Source of the DNA: Gymnogyps californianus
Lineage: Eukaryota; Chordata; Aves; Accipitriformes; Cathartidae
Length of the DNA stretch: 64,000 nucleotides
Assembly: GCF_018139145.2 (NCBI RefSeq)
Contig: NC_059485.1
Span: forward strand, 15,003,698 to 15,067,697
Direction: 5' to 3'
Both the position numbers and the translations under genes were made by a program. This document shows positions 1-13,900 of the stretch, piece after piece. The notes under the pieces were generated by a model. That model did no database searches and had not been told where the DNA came from. It saw only the letters and a list, made by a program, of their open reading frames with translations. Position 1 is the first letter of the stretch. Each line of letters starts with the position of its first letter.

Positions 1-2324
1 TTCCCTTCTGTTAAAACATTTACAAATTTAAAACCTCTTAATTCTTACATTGTAAGCTGTTCTAAAATATTACACAGTTACAATACTGGCAGTAACAGAA
101 TAAATGATTAACAAATTATTCAAAGATAAAGGCTGCAATATTGTTGTCTACATGGAATGATAACAGAAAAAGTATTAGTCTCCTAGATGTTAATGTTGAC
201 TTACCAGTTATCACTTCAATATTACAAATGTGCATAAAAGATGGAATATAGAAGATCTTTAAAATAATAAAAGGAAGAAAATGAGACAAAACTGGAGCTT
301 CATTTCTATTCACTTAGTAGAATTTCCTATAGAAATGGAACTATTTTACATCTTTATTGAAAGTTTTGTAATAAGGATAAATAAAACACCTAATTACAAT
401 CATTAGTAATTGTAGTAATTTTGTATTATTAGGAGTTGTGACCCTGTGGGGGAAACTACATTTTGGCAATATGAAATGCTATACATGATAAAAGAAAAAG
501 CATGACTTGCAGACACACAGATTCAACAAAAGTGTAATAATTTCTACTGCAAGGGCTACTAGCAGTCTCTGTTACGAAACTGGGTATTACACGTTGCCCA
601 ATGGGAGGCAGATAGGCGAAGTCTGTTTACTTATGTATTTGGCATAATTGAAAACAAACAGGTGTTTGTTAGGATATCATTATTCAAGGAGCAACACTGC
701 AAAATTAGATTTTTCAAAGGGATTGACTCATGAGATATAATGGAAACAGTGAAGTATACAGCTTAGCTAGCTATACAATGACTATCTAGGGATTTAATAA
801 TAGTGGAAATACCGTACGATGTAAACAGCAACCCCAGAAATAAATTTCCTAGGATAGAACTCAGTGAGATAATAAGAGCAACAGGGTAAACTTAAGAAAG
901 GCTTTATTTAGAGTAATTTCCAGAAAATGAAAAACAAACACTGCCCCCTTCCCCCCTCCCCCCAAAGAATCTCCCTAACAGTGAGATGAATGAAATGTTT
1001 GGATAATTTTCTAGGAAAAGAATCTCAGTCAAAGATTGGTATTTCAGTCAAAAGACTGGTATTTTAGTCAAAAAGGAATAGTGTACTAAAAATGTACAAA
1101 AAGGAACACTGATTTAAACAGGAAGTATTTCATCTCTGTGTTACTACAAGGATTAAAAAAACACTGCTTGGGAAAGGTGACAGTACAAAATATTCTTGGA
1201 GCATCGGGAAGCAAATGCAGATTTAACTGATAATTTCATTTCCAATTTAAAACACATCATATATTTTGTTAGTTCACTATGTATTCGTAGACTCCTGATT
1301 TGAAAGTAGATCCCATATTTATACTGTAAAAGCAGCAGCTCTAGGGATGATATTCATAGCCTTTGACATAAGAGAGTTACATGACTGTAGAGATGATCAT
1401 TATGGAACTCTTTTGTCCTCATTCCTGGATTTAATTAATAAAAGAAATTAATTATTTTAGTAATCTAGATAAGCTTTAAAAGAGTAGAATTGCATTCTAG
1501 ATTGAATACAATCTTCATAAAGAGCGTATCTGATAATGTTGTTAAATCAGACAATGTAAAATATTTTCTTTACAGAGGACTGCTAGGAACGCATAGCAAA
1601 TGCTGCTGTTCACCCTAATTCAGCAAGCGGCAATTATTACTATTTCATTCTTACCTGACTAGATTTCAGAATGGGCATCAGTGGTACCACCAATGCAATC
1701 TAAAACACTCTCAGAAGAATTGGTTCCACTTCTACTTCAGAATTTTAGAGGACACATTTCTACTCCAAAGTTTTGTACAGAAAAATGGCTGATAGCAGCA
1801 TCTATCATTTCAGCTTGTCTTTGCTATTTTTATTAGGGCAGCTTTTCATAATTCAAAATACCCACTTGCACAGAGTCTTTTTCCTTTTGTAAAAAAGACT
1901 TCATATCTATTTGCTCCCTGACACAATCAAATGGTGGCATGATATAAGACTTTTTGTTTATTAAATCACAGTTGTGACCAGGATGGAAAAAAGAAACACA
2001 ACTTCATCTTCTACACAAAATGCAGAGTGCGCAACAGTACTGGATTCCAAAAAATTTCACTGTTACTGTAGAACTTTTGACCATTTCTGTAGAACACTGC
2101 AATAAAGGTTGTCTTTTTATTTTTTAAATAAAATATACTTTGAGGATAAAGATGCAACTAAAAACACTGAATTATCTGTTGACATTACTTACATATGTTT
2201 ATAAATACCACATTTACCTTAACAAGAGCTATTGGGAAAGTTTACATTTTTAGGGGGCTTAATTCACATTAATGTGCTTTTGTCACAAAACAAAACAAAA
2301 AAAAGAGCCATAACACTAGCTTAC
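1..2324 (-). other. RBFOX1: RBFOX1 intron, 5' part
   Basis: This is AT-rich intron sequence downstream of the 81-nt exon and continues beyond the window. Apart from a pyrimidine run at 944-963 I see no exon, repeat family or RNA gene. Confidence 0.85.
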
Positions 2325-2405
2325 TTGTGGATGTGTATACTAGTGAACTGGGGGCACTGTACACGGGAGATCCCTCCTGGTTTGCCTGGCACAGCAGCAC
2401 CCTGC
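2325..2405 (-). CDS. RBFOX1: RBFOX1 coding exon, 81 nt: RBFOX1-specific [10 protein letters not shown] segment
   Basis: The exon enters and leaves at phase 1 and reads (G)[17 protein letters not shown] then PSSLVYTST. The acceptor is CTCTTTCTTGTAG|GC and the donor is ACAA|GTAAGC. The last base, A, would join TG of the next exon to make the Met of the known MPGFPYP start, which lies before position 1. Two differences from the human form as I recall it are an AGG (Arg) codon where Thr stands and SPV where SSM stands. The segment is absent from the usual RBFOX2 and RBFOX3 products, which supports the paralogue call. An in-exon AG four bases after the splice site is a possible but frame-shifting alternative acceptor. 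Confidence 0.94.
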
Positions 2406-2410
2406 CTACA

Positions 2411-2427
2411 AGAAAGAGAGAGAGAGT
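2411..2427. repeat. (CT)n tract before the 81-nt exon
   Basis: The plus strand is an AG dinucleotide run; on the sense strand it is CTCTCTCTCTCTTTCTTGTAG and serves as the polypyrimidine tract. Confidence 0.85.
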
Positions 2428-3379
2428 GGTATCTGGTTTTGGAACACTCGAACTAAACCTCAATTTTTATCTCAAAACAGAAATAAAGTCATAACCAGAG
2501 CAGTGCAGTGAAGCAGGGGCACTTTTTGTCCTTTGACTTCAAAGCAGAAAGAGCCCCAATAAACATGTACAATTTTACATTTAAAAAAGCACAACACAGA
2601 CATCCCCCAAAATACAAACACCCTTTTTATCACGTGGGGAAGCTGGCGCACGCTCCGAGCATTCGCAGCACACAGCAGTCCCTCACCCAGCTGCTCTCTC
2701 TCCCTCTCTGCCCTGCCTCGCTGAAACAGAAGCTGCCTAGTTAGCTCTGCTGCTAACGGGAGCAATCAACCCACCCACACCACCCAGCTACTAACTGCTC
2801 ATCTCCCTAACTTGGGCTGAAATGAGAGGCTACTCAAGCAAACACAGCAGATAAATCAGACCGCACAGCTCCCATATACAGACTTTAGGCCAAGTACGAT
2901 CTCAGTTATATTGCTGAAATTAACACTGGTGCAACTGATCACTAATACATGTGAAGATTTCAGTATTTTTTGCTCAAATGAGAAATACATAAACATAAGC
3001 TACTTTGCAGTATGTAAGCTGGATTCAGGATTAAGAACAAAACCAAATAAAAGAAATGAAACAATTTTTTTAAAAAGAAAAAAAAGTAAAAGTAATAACC
3101 AAATCGATTTAAAACATCACTTTTGCAATGCATGTTCATTTTGAACAAATGACAAAAGTTTAGGCTTATTTCCTGGGTTTTTTTAAATGAACTTAAATAA
3201 AATGCCTTACTAGTTCAACTTCTTTCTTAAAATTGTATTTTAGCAGTCTTAGCTGAATACAGATTGAACACTGATTAGAGGTAGAAACAACTATAGTTTT
3301 ACACTAGGAAAAAAACTTCTGCTCTTCTGGAACACAGTCCACCAGGAAGAGCAGGATGTGACACAGCTGTTTTTGCAGA

Positions 3380-3438
3380 TATATGTGTATATATCTGTAT
3401 ATACACACACACACACACAAAATTATATATATACACGT
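3380..3438. repeat. TA/CA microsatellite
   Basis: Mixed (TA)n and (AC)n runs, with the pure AC part at about 3403-3419. Confidence 0.9.
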
Positions 3439-5329
3439 ACACTGACATACCTCAAGCTGTCAGGATTTGTGAATCATGCAATTTCAAAAATCTTAAATTT
3501 ACATGAAGATTTGTCAGACTTTAGAAGTTGTGCATTGACTTATAAGCAATGTAACTCAACAGAGTTGAGTCAAATATGTTTGGAAGGATAAGATTAATTA
3601 CAAATGGTAGGCATGTTTTCCACATAGTATTACAAGAGCAATTCTCAACTTACATTCAGTTACCAGACCAGAGTTCTTTCAAAAAATGTTTTAAAAAATT
3701 TCCGTCATTGACCAGTTCTTTGATTATTGCTTGCAGCTGTCAGTTGAAGTAGAAATACAGGAAATACTGAAGGAAAATAATTCTTGTAATTTATGCAATT
3801 TAGCTAAGACTATGAGCACTGGAAATCTCATTAAATATTACGCTTCTAACCTTCCCAGACAATAGCATACCCTTAACTAACAGGATTTGGAGATGTTTGC
3901 TTTTTTCCAGCCATCCACTACTAATCTGAAAGATTAAAAAAGCTAAAAAATTTGTTTTTCCTTACTTTAAGACAGCCCATAGTTGACTATATCGATATCT
4001 ATCTCTGTCAGCCTTCCAAAAAAATCCACAACTGGAAGCTATTAAACGAACATATACCTACTGAGATCCTCCTAATGGCTAGCATCACTTTCAGGCTAGT
4101 AGCTAAACAGGACCTATCAACACACTCACTTGACATTAGGAATGTGTACATTGGAATACGGATTATTTAACACCACAGATGCTTCAAAACTTGTGCAACT
4201 ACAGAAGCCTGAAAATGAGTGAGCTGAAGACAGAGGCATTCATCCAGCTGAGTGAAACGCGGAAAGGAATTATTAAAATCAGTAATTTTCATTAGGTTTT
4301 AAGAATAATGTAACTATAATGACTTCAAGTATGTTTAGTAAATATATAAAGATAAAGGTTTGTAGAAATTGAAGATTATAGTTCATTTATATTATTCAAC
4401 ATAAATTCTGGATGACACTGCTTGTTCCATGGTCCATAGGTATTTTCATATTCTTTGCAGCTAATAGTCTTACATTTTTTCTGATTTCATCTCATACAAA
4501 TCTAATTTTCCCTACTCCAGTCTTCTAATTTCTAATGAAAGTACTTCAAAACAGATGCTTTTTTCATCCATGCTACTAGAGTGTATTTAATTTGTTGCAT
4601 AGAGCTAATTATATTTTGACAATCTGCCTTCAAATTTGTAAATAAAATTAATACTAATACCTAAAACACTATTATTAGATTTTGTTAGAAAAATATGGAA
4701 CTGTTTAATCTACTTTTGTGAGAAAAGATTATTTCTGCTGCATCTAATTTTGGTATTAAAAATATTTAAATTGTATTTAATACAACTGGGGAAAGACTGA
4801 ACTATTTACAATAAGATCTTCTGGATAAACCTCAAAACATTGAAACAATCTATAAATTCCCGAATGGGGGGGGGGAATTCTTTTTCCTCTAGAATACTAA
4901 ATTCTAGCACAACAGAATAAAGGGGGGAGGGGTTAAGAAAGAGGATTTTAATATAAAGTTCTTACTATTTCTGTTCAAACTGTAATTTAATAATATCATG
5001 GAGCTGATGAACTTCAAAAAAATTACAGTCACGCAAGAGTTCATCTTTAATTCTGCAATGCCTTCTATACCAGCATATTTAAGGCTGATATTTTCTCATT
5101 AAGAACAATCTGCATGCTGTTTTGCTTTTCTCTAATATAAATATCTACTTGTTTGGTCACAGCAGACATGTGACCAGTGATACAGGATTTTGGAGATCAT
5201 CAGCAGAAAGCTCCTCCTGACTCACTCCGTCAAAAGGATCAGAAAAATATGAACATATATATCTGAAGAGTGTATTCACTACAGGCACACAGGAGAGCTT
5301 TAGACAGACCAGTGGCAGAAGGGAAACTG

Positions 5330-5530
5330 AAGCAGCCATGCTGCTGGGTGTAACGGGAGGAGAATAGTCCGCGGTGGCTGAGCAAGCCGGCGGGTTGTGC
5401 CGCACACAACAGGTAGCTGTGCTGCGGCAGGGCATGGTGGTGTCAGCTGAGCACTGCCGTATGACTGCAGATCCCCCCAGACTGATTCACCGCTCATCCT
5501 TGCCATACAGGCTGGCAGCGCGGACAAAAA
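5330..5530. other. CpG-containing GC-rich patch in the intron
   Basis: Several CpG dinucleotides (CCGCGG, GCCGGCGGG, GCCGCAC, GCGCGG) occur in about 200 bp of an otherwise AT-rich intron. Neither strand has a recognisable protein or repeat family. Confidence 0.5.
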
Positions 5531-7759
5531 CATACTTTTCAAGATCAAAAAATATTCCCACTCATACTTCTCTTCCTCCAATGTTTTCTCCTACAGTCCA
5601 TGATTAAGCATGTACTGTTTGATTAGGTCCTTTGTTTAAGCACTATAGTTATTTTGAGAAAATAATTACTCTAAAAGTATTCAGGGCTGTGAGGAAAATG
5701 ATGTGAAGTCATTGATATTTTTAGAATACCAAAAATTCAGTTCCCAGTGATTCCAAGATGTTTGACTAAAAGCATTTTACTAATTTTTTCATACTTTCAA
5801 AAATAAGTTTTTGTGTATAGTTCTTATTTACACAATTTATATAAATTAATCTACAGAGCATAAGTGGAAATACCAATGTACTAGTGATGATGCACAGACT
5901 ACTTACTGGCTCATACATGACGTATGACAAAGTTCACTGTATTTCTCAAATACTCAGGTAGATAAGAAGTAGTACGCACGATCAACAACAGGAGGGCTTT
6001 CCAGTAAATCATAAAGCATTTTAAATCACTTCTGTCAAAAATAGCTTTTAGGTCTAACTGGAACCATTGTGTAGCCAGCATTACAGACAGCTTAAAAGTA
6101 AAGATCTGGAATAAGTTTGAAAGACTTTGCACAACCAGTTGGAATCTCTTATGGTATCCTTTGTGGAAGTATAAATTGAAACAACATTTTCAGCAGAAAA
6201 AAATTCATACCGTTAGTTAAAATTATGCTGCTGATGTAAAACTAATGGCGTTGCAAGGCCTTGATCATGGCAATAGCTCTCTCCTGTCACAGGGAGTAGA
6301 TGAAACTTTTAGAAACCTTCACTACCAGAACTGTATAAAATTGATATACCATTACCGAGAACCTGAGTTTACAATGCATCACCTCCCAGTACAGATGGCT
6401 TTAGTACCTTTGCTCATGAACAAAAAGTTTCCAATTTACCATGCTGTTATTTATTCCCCCAGGATTTTGGAGGATTTACAAAAGGGAAGAGGACAGAACT
6501 TGCAATGTTGTGCAAGTAGTACTGTTACATTCCAGGGCAAAACCCCAGCAAGTTACTAAGTGAGACAAAGGGGAAAAACTGATTTCCTACTTTCACTCTG
6601 GGAATCCTAAAACCCACAGCTTCATATAAAGCTCTTCAGACAGCTCTGAAGATGATAGTGGTACTGAGTTCTATACAGGGTACAACTACCCCCATCATAA
6701 CAAGAGGGTAATCACATAAGCATTTTCAGTGGCAGAAATTCATGAAGTCAATATCCAGGGCTGGTCTACATTGGGTATTAGGGCACAGGTAGCTAAAATG
6801 ACAGTTTATAATATAGGAACTAAGGAAGTTACTACATACAAGGAGATTTAGTGAAGATTACATCACTCTAATCCATTGTGCACTTAGCTTCCCACATAAA
6901 GCAGCTCTTCTCTATACATATTTATTCTATTGTGTTACCAATGAGAGTTTCTTACTGCTTTTGGCAACTAAGTACCAGTTCATATATTCTATAATACTAT
7001 TTACCAAAAAAACCCAAACAAAGCCACAGGAAAAAGTGAAAGCAAGCTAAAAATATTTGTGTCCCATTTTGTCTATATTATAAAATGTTATTTTATTACT
7101 CCAATCTAAAAGCTGCATTATTTATTAAATTCAGTGATTGTTATTTCATTTTCCCATTCTCCCAATACAGCTGTTACATAGCCCAATCTTCTCTCAGTCA
7201 TTCTGATCACTGTTTTTCTTTGTACCTTTTGCAACAACTGTTATTCCTATACACTTAATTACTCTTCCATATACAATGCATGAAGAGAACTATAAGGCTG
7301 CATCTCTCATGAACGTATCAAGAGATTTGCTAGTGTATCAAAGATTCTCATAAACAATCCACATCCGCTCTTCATTTGCTGTTCGAAAAGTGTAATTTAA
7401 CATTGGTCTTTCCAGACAGAAATAGCATTATCTTTGTTCTGGTTTGAAATATTTTTTAACGATGGGTTATTTCAAAATGTGTCACAGAAACGGATCGGAA
7501 ACACCTAACTAAAAAGGCACTGTTGTACCATAATAGTGTATGTTAGATTCTATTGTCCCATCTGACTAGGGAATTTAAAGAGAGTATCTTGAATACATAA
7601 TAGTTGTTAAGTGTTCTTTTAGCCTTTCATTATCTATAGTCAAACTACACGGCCTTAATATGCTTTTAAATATGCTGTTAATTCCAAAAAAAGTGATTCT
7701 TGAGTACTTTCAGTTGTTTGAAATCTTTCTATAAACAGAATAATACTCCTTCAGATTTT

Positions 7760-7787
7760 AACACAACCATTCATGGATGGTTGTGTT
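7760..7787. repeat. Perfect inverted repeat (11-bp arms, 6-bp loop)
   Basis: AACACAACCAT (7760-7770) and its exact reverse complement (7777-7787) flank TCATGG. It lies 20 bp before a CR1 fragment. Confidence 0.85.
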
Positions 7788-7807
7788 GACACATTGAATT
7801 GTTTGCC

Positions 7808-7981
7808 CTCACAGCCCAGAAGGCCAACCATATCCTGGGCTGCATCAAAAGAAGCATGGCCAGCGGGTCGAGGGAGGCAATTCTGCCCCCCTATTCTGCT
7901 CTCGTGAGACCCCACCTGGAGTACCGCGTCCAGCTCTGGGGCCCCCAGCGTAAGAAGGACATGGACCTGTTGGAGCAGGTT
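7808..7981 (+). mobile_element. CR1 LINE fragment (reverse transcriptase C-terminal region)
   Basis: The plus strand translates to AQKANHILGCIKRS, then ILPPYSALVRPHLEY and QLWGPQRKKDMDLLEQV, the hallmark stretch of avian CR1 ORF2 near the end of the reverse transcriptase. Only about 174 bp remain and both ends are abrupt. The 3' tail expected of a typical 5'-truncated CR1 copy is missing, so a later deletion or rearrangement probably removed it. The stretch is open and CpG-rich compared with its surroundings, so it may be younger than the other CR1 pieces. Not a functional gene. Confidence 0.92.
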
Positions 7982-10440
7982 ACTATATGATATGTATGTA
8001 TACACAAATTCAGGTGCACATAAATTGATATTCAGTGATATTCACTGCCATTATCTTACACTGGGAGATGTGTCCCACTGAAGTTTTTCAGGACCTTTGA
8101 AAATCAACTCTTTATTCCTAATCTTTCTAGGTCCTCCTAGCAGACTAAAAGGTATGTAAATATTGGTTACTCTTGCTTCGTTGTAACTTGATCTTGGTTC
8201 ATTTATAACTTTGAGAAACAAACATGAGAGAAATTCTGAAGTATAAATATAAACTCTGAGCTGGTATTATACTATTCTTGAAATAGGATACTTGAGAATA
8301 TAAAAAATACTTCTATATTCTGCTGATAACTAAAATGGGTCACATTCATACATCTGCCTGATGAATAAAGACTGCAATATGAATAGGATCACAGAACAAA
8401 TGAAACTGGAGCCTTCTGCTCAAACACGAACACTACAGTTTCACCATGGCCCTGGAGGGATTACACGTAGATGTGTTTATACTTTATCCTCTCATATTGT
8501 GTCAAGACACTATTTTCTGTGTAAATTACCTATTTCAGTAAATCGATAAGACAGAGATGCAAATCTAATGCAATTAGATGCAGAGATGCAAATTACTAAT
8601 CCCTCAGTTCTATTTACTTACCCCAGTGGATGCTGGTTTTAACTTATAAATAAAATTCTATTCTGAATGACAAGCTGAGAATATAAAAGAGCAAAAATTG
8701 AATCATCATGCATAATCCTGGCTTCAGTTAGTCTATTTCTTCCCTAGCCCATTCAGATTCCAGAATTTCGGGAGCATGAAAAAACATTACAAAAACGGTA
8801 ATGCAATGTTTCCAGACTTCCCAAAACACTCACTTTTACTAGAAGCAGTTCTATGCTTGGAGATTTCCCCCAAAACAATTTTCACAAAGAAAATCTGACA
8901 GAGCCAAACTGACAGAGATTGTGTACCATTGTAAAGCACAGCTTCATCTCAGCTACCTCCACAAATGAAGAAACAAATGAAAACTCAGTATTTTGAAATT
9001 TACTCTCAGTAAGTATTATGAAATACAATTACAATGCAAATGTATTGGGGATTCTGTCATCCAATGCCCAAAATGGGAAAGAAATGCAGAAGACGAAACA
9101 GAAAACATTAGCTATATGTTTGGAATACAATTCAACATAATCTTAAACTGCTTTAGCATTAATTTACAGATGTAATCAAGGTTTAACACACAGCAGAGTT
9201 GTTTTCCATTCCACTTAACTGTATTAACTTTACATTTCATATATTACTTTATTACTTTACATTTCAGAATAGTTTGTCTGCCTGATTGTCCATCCTAACA
9301 CATGGATCTTCCTAACTTTGTTATTCTTCTAATCAGAGGAATTTATTCCTGTGCATAACTGCTGTTAACTTATCTAGTTATCCCACTCAGTCCTGAACAA
9401 ACAAGTGTCTTAGTGATGACCCTATAGTTTGTCTTAAATTTTCCTCTGAGAGATTCTTAAGCCATTGCTTTTTACATATATCACTAGTTGGTATTTGAAT
9501 TACAGTCTCAGATTTATTCTATCAGACAACCATCACGCATATTGTAGCCTAGACCTCAGGTCCAGACAGTGCACACCCAGGCTGACCTGGATTGTCAAGT
9601 AACTGGTGAGACAGTGGCAGTAGCTATGAAAGAGCTGGTTTTATATCCAGCCTCTAAACCTACATCATACACAGTCTGGAAGGTTTACTCTGGACCAGGT
9701 TTAGTCTTGTCCCCTGAAGCAGACAACCCCACCACACATGGTTCAAAGCTGTCCAAAAGTCAACCTGCGTGACATACGACAGTCAGTGTGCACATGGAGC
9801 CTCCAGTACAGCTCCCAGTGCAGTTTCTTGCAAACAGAATCTATTTCACGTGTACTTAACCTGCTCTGCAAACCCCAAGCCAGCATGTGGCAAATGGGGA
9901 TAATTGTCAGATTTACTTAAAAACCATGCTAATGCTGCAAACTAATGTATTAACAAGACAAGGCCAGGGAGACAGTTATGGAAAAAAACATCTCAGTGTA
10001 ATATTTATAATTAGACAGCTTTAGGCTGCCACCATATTTATTTAATTTATTTTTGGTCCGTCACTAATCAGGAAGCCATAGAACACATTTTCACTAACCA
10101 CCAGAATGACGTTTAAGTAAGAGGAGTCCAAGCATTATTTTTCCTCAAAAGATTCTCTTCATGAGTAAAGCACAGTATTTAACTTCCTTTTTAGCCCTTT
10201 AAAAATTGATCAATTATATCCACAACAAAAAACATTTGAACAAACATGCAAGACATTACAAGCAATGTAATAACAAAGAAAGGACAGTACAGCTCCTGCT
10301 TGACCAGAACATTTTCTTTTGTTTTATTAAAGTAACATTTAAACAAGCAAGGCAAAGTGCATACTAGGTGAAATGAGGAGAAACATGGAAATATGGCCAG
10401 CAGATCAAGAGCTGTTGTTATTCCCCCAACACACACACAC

Positions 10441-10972
10441 TTGGTGCCAGCAAGACTCCACCTGGAATACTGCATCCAGTTTTTAAACCTACTGCCACTC
10501 CCGTTCAACTGAAACGTGGAGAAGTTGGAGAGGATATGTTGGACTGAAACCAAGATAGGCAGGGGTCTAGAGCTCATGCCCTCTGAAGAGAGGTTGAGGG
10601 AACTGAACTTGATTAGTCTGGCAAAGAGGAAGTTCAAAGGCAATCTAATAGCTTTCTCTGCTTGAAGGGAAGTTACAAAGATGATGGAGCCAAAATCTCA
10701 TTGGAATGGTAGCAGATGATCATACAAAAGGTCAATGGCCACCAACTGCAGCTTGGGAGGTTTAGGTTGGACATTAGGAAAAAGTTTTTCACTAGGAGGG
10801 CAGTGCAGCACTGGAAAAAGTTACCCAAAGAAGATCATAAATCTCTGTCTTTGTAGATGTGTACAAATTCATGGCTCACCTGATCTAGCGCTGGTGTTAG
10901 TCCTGGTTCAAACAGAAAGTTGGACTGCATGAACTCCAGAAGTCAGTCCCAACCCACATTTCTATGATTTTG
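10441..10972 (+). mobile_element. CR1 LINE 3' end, degenerate
   Basis: The plus strand shows decayed CR1 sequence: a match to the HLEYC-type codons (ccacctggaatactgc), the LFSLEKRRLRE-like region about 10560-10640, and the late region GGTTTAGGTTGGACATTAGG near 10757. It ends with TGGACTGCATGAACTCCAGA and a terminal TTTCTATGATTTT, the usual CR1 3' tail. Several frames are interrupted. The 150-codon minus-strand reading over the same span is antisense to the element and is not a gene. Confidence 0.88.
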
Positions 10973-13900
10973 TTAAGAAGTGTCTGGTCTAGTGTCAAAA
11001 ATCTTATTTCATGGGTGTGACATGTCCAGGTTAGAGTATGATCACCACTGCATTCCACAATGATTATGCTAGATCTGTGTGGAGGCTGCTCAAATGTATT
11101 GTACCAGCTCACTGGTGAAAAGAGAAGGACTACAGAAGAACGCTCCTTCAAACGAAAGCAGCCTTAAACTAAACAAAGGTATGTATCTGAGATGAGCAGG
11201 ACTACTTGAATAGCATCTGAATACTTCAATTTGGTGGCGATTGACTGTAATGCAAGAATGTGACCTTCGCACTGCCTCAACCATCTTGCTGTCATTTGGG
11301 TGGCATTTTGACATGTTGGATATAATTAAAAAAATAAAATTTTCAAAGTCATCAAAAGTGTGCACCTAAGGTAAAGTACAAGAAGACAGCAAGCATGATA
11401 CTCTCACAGGTGTTATCCTAGTTTCCAACCATTTGCAGCTCAAGGACTTCCTAAGCCCAAAGCAGCTTCTGTATATTTAATAATGGTCAGTGGATTTCCC
11501 TCCCATGAGCTAACTAGAACGTACTTTTAACACACATGGTGTTCTGTGCTAGAATAAGGTACTAAATCAAGTTGCAATCAATCACATTTAATTATGATTA
11601 TACCTGGTCCTGTATTCATCCACCGACTCACAGAACATGTTAAAGTAGAATTCAGGCTTACTTACACACAGGAATTTATCATTCCAAGCCTACCTCATAC
11701 ACATTGTTTTATCTTTGGGTCAGACGTTATAAGAGGAGCAAGTTTACCTAAAGAAATCAAGAAATTTTCCTAAGTGCTACCTGGCAGAACTACCACTAAG
11801 GAAATTTATTACCTAGCAGTTCAAAGCGAAAAGCAGGTTTTTGAATTAGGACCTCAGAATGAGGAAAGGCATCTTACTCCTTTGTAAAAAATGTGCAAGG
11901 CATACAGGAGGAACAGAGGCTAGAGAACTTTTGCCATTCATTGGCCCTACTTCCTTCCTTACCATACCTATTTAAATAGACTTTTTCTGTTCTGCTATGT
12001 ATTACTTCATTTCTACACATTTTTTCCATCCCAGAACAGCTAATATAACAATTCTTCACCTTGCCTTCCTGCCTCAACTTTGTGCTTTGCACCCATCCTA
12101 GCTCTATCAACTTGTTGGTACTGTTTTGTCATCTCAGAGTATTCTTTGTCTACATACAGTAACTACTGATATGACTTCTGGAAAAATCTTCAGCATCAGA
12201 GATCTGAGCTGTCACTGGAGAATGGTATAAGGCTGCTGATACTGCACCATAGTGGCAATGCAGCACTTACACTTAACAGCTCCAAATCTATTGACTCCAA
12301 GTAGTGAGATAGAGTCAGTGTGGTTTTGCTGTGTAGTCACTTAAAGCTAGTTGAAGTGGGATATCTCAGTAGTAATAACTCAGGCTGATTTGCAGAAAAC
12401 TCAAGACCTACGTTTCAGCAAGACTACCAACAAGCAAACAGATCAAACACGTCCCCTCCCAAACACCTCCTTTCCCCTGTTTTGAAAGAACTCCAACTTT
12501 CAGCAAATACACAGTTTCTGTTTTTCCAGATTCTATTTGTGCACAAATTCATCATAATCTAGTATCAAATGATTCCTCTATACCAGACTGTGGTCAAAAT
12601 TCCCGAACTTTTACATTGAAGAAGCAGGAACTCCCTTCTTAACCATTCTCTATGTTCCGGTATAAAGCTCTATCTACAGTTCAAGATTTACCATGAAATA
12701 ATCAAGTGTATGGAATTTCTTTTAGAGATCACATAGGAACAGTATCAAAGTCTAAGTGTATACTGTGTTATTAAATATACATCCATACAGAAGAAACATC
12801 TTTAAAAGGGTAATACTGACAGTATCTGTGATTTTCTCTTTAAAATGTGTAGACTTCGATACAATGATAAATACAGGTCAATTAACCTTGCTCCAGATTT
12901 AAATGTATAACCAATTAACTAAATTAATCTTTCAAAAAATAACAGTCATTGGAATTATTCTTTGAATAATCCTTGTTTAGTTTCCATGATGGTATACATT
13001 TTAATGAAAAACTCATTATAATATAGCATAAGGCATAATTAATTCTGGAAGGTTTTTTTTCAGTAAATAGCTAGTACAGATGCTGAATTCCATTTTTCTA
13101 CTGGCTTTATTAATCTTTCATAAACCAGTATTTCCACTATAATGGCTTGTAACAGCTCCACAGAAGTTTTAGAAATGCATTAGCTGTCATCAGTGGTGTT
13201 AATCTAACTAGCATGTCATCATTTGTATGATGGTACTTTAACATTATGATTTTTGAAACAACAGTTACAGCTTTGTTTTCTGCTTTGAAAAGGAGCATCT
13301 ATATATAACAGAAGGAATATTAAACAATAATTATTTATTTTTTCTGTAGTTAGAAAATTACTTAAACAGTTTAGCTAACGATGTGGAGAATACGTTTATT
13401 TAGGAAAATCTGCTTAGTCAATGGCTAAGTTCAAATCTAAGTGTATGTAATCAAATTGTAAAATTAATTAATCTATATAGTGACAGACAGCCAATTTTCA
13501 CCAAAATGATGCTTTACAGATATGGTACAGTGAACTTTTACCCTAGGACTAGAATTGCTGTGCAAGCATATAATTCAGCTTCACAAACTCCAAACACCTT
13601 CGCTGAGAAGTGTTTCTAAGGTATTTGTTGAGCTTATGCAAGAGTCATTTAAATTCAAAGGGAACCACTAGAAAGATGAAATGAATCCCAGGTGCTCTTA
13701 CACTCCAGAAATAGATGCTTTAAGACACGAACAAAGAGAATTAGTGTTAGCAAACATACAGGAATCCTCTCTTCCCCTGGATTCCTCTTATTTAAGTGCA
13801 TGTTTATATATATAGTACTATGGTATTTCTTCACTTCTTAATTATATATAACATTATATTTCAAAGTTTTAAACAAACTTGTGACAGGAAGTTTGTTACA

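Noticed and set aside
2687..2720. Possible 34-nt micro-exon upstream of the 81-nt exon (acceptor TTCTGTTTCAG, donor GTGAGG)
   Set aside because: Short, purine-repeat content, would shift the frame, and no known family counterpart; kept only as a cryptic site.
5157..5581. Overlapping readings of 92 and 93 codons on the minus strand in the GC patch
   Set aside because: No domain, no splice signals that would join them to the gene; a by-product of GC-rich sequence.
10191..10643. 150-codon open reading on the minus strand
   Set aside because: Runs antisense to the degenerate CR1 element; resembles no protein family.
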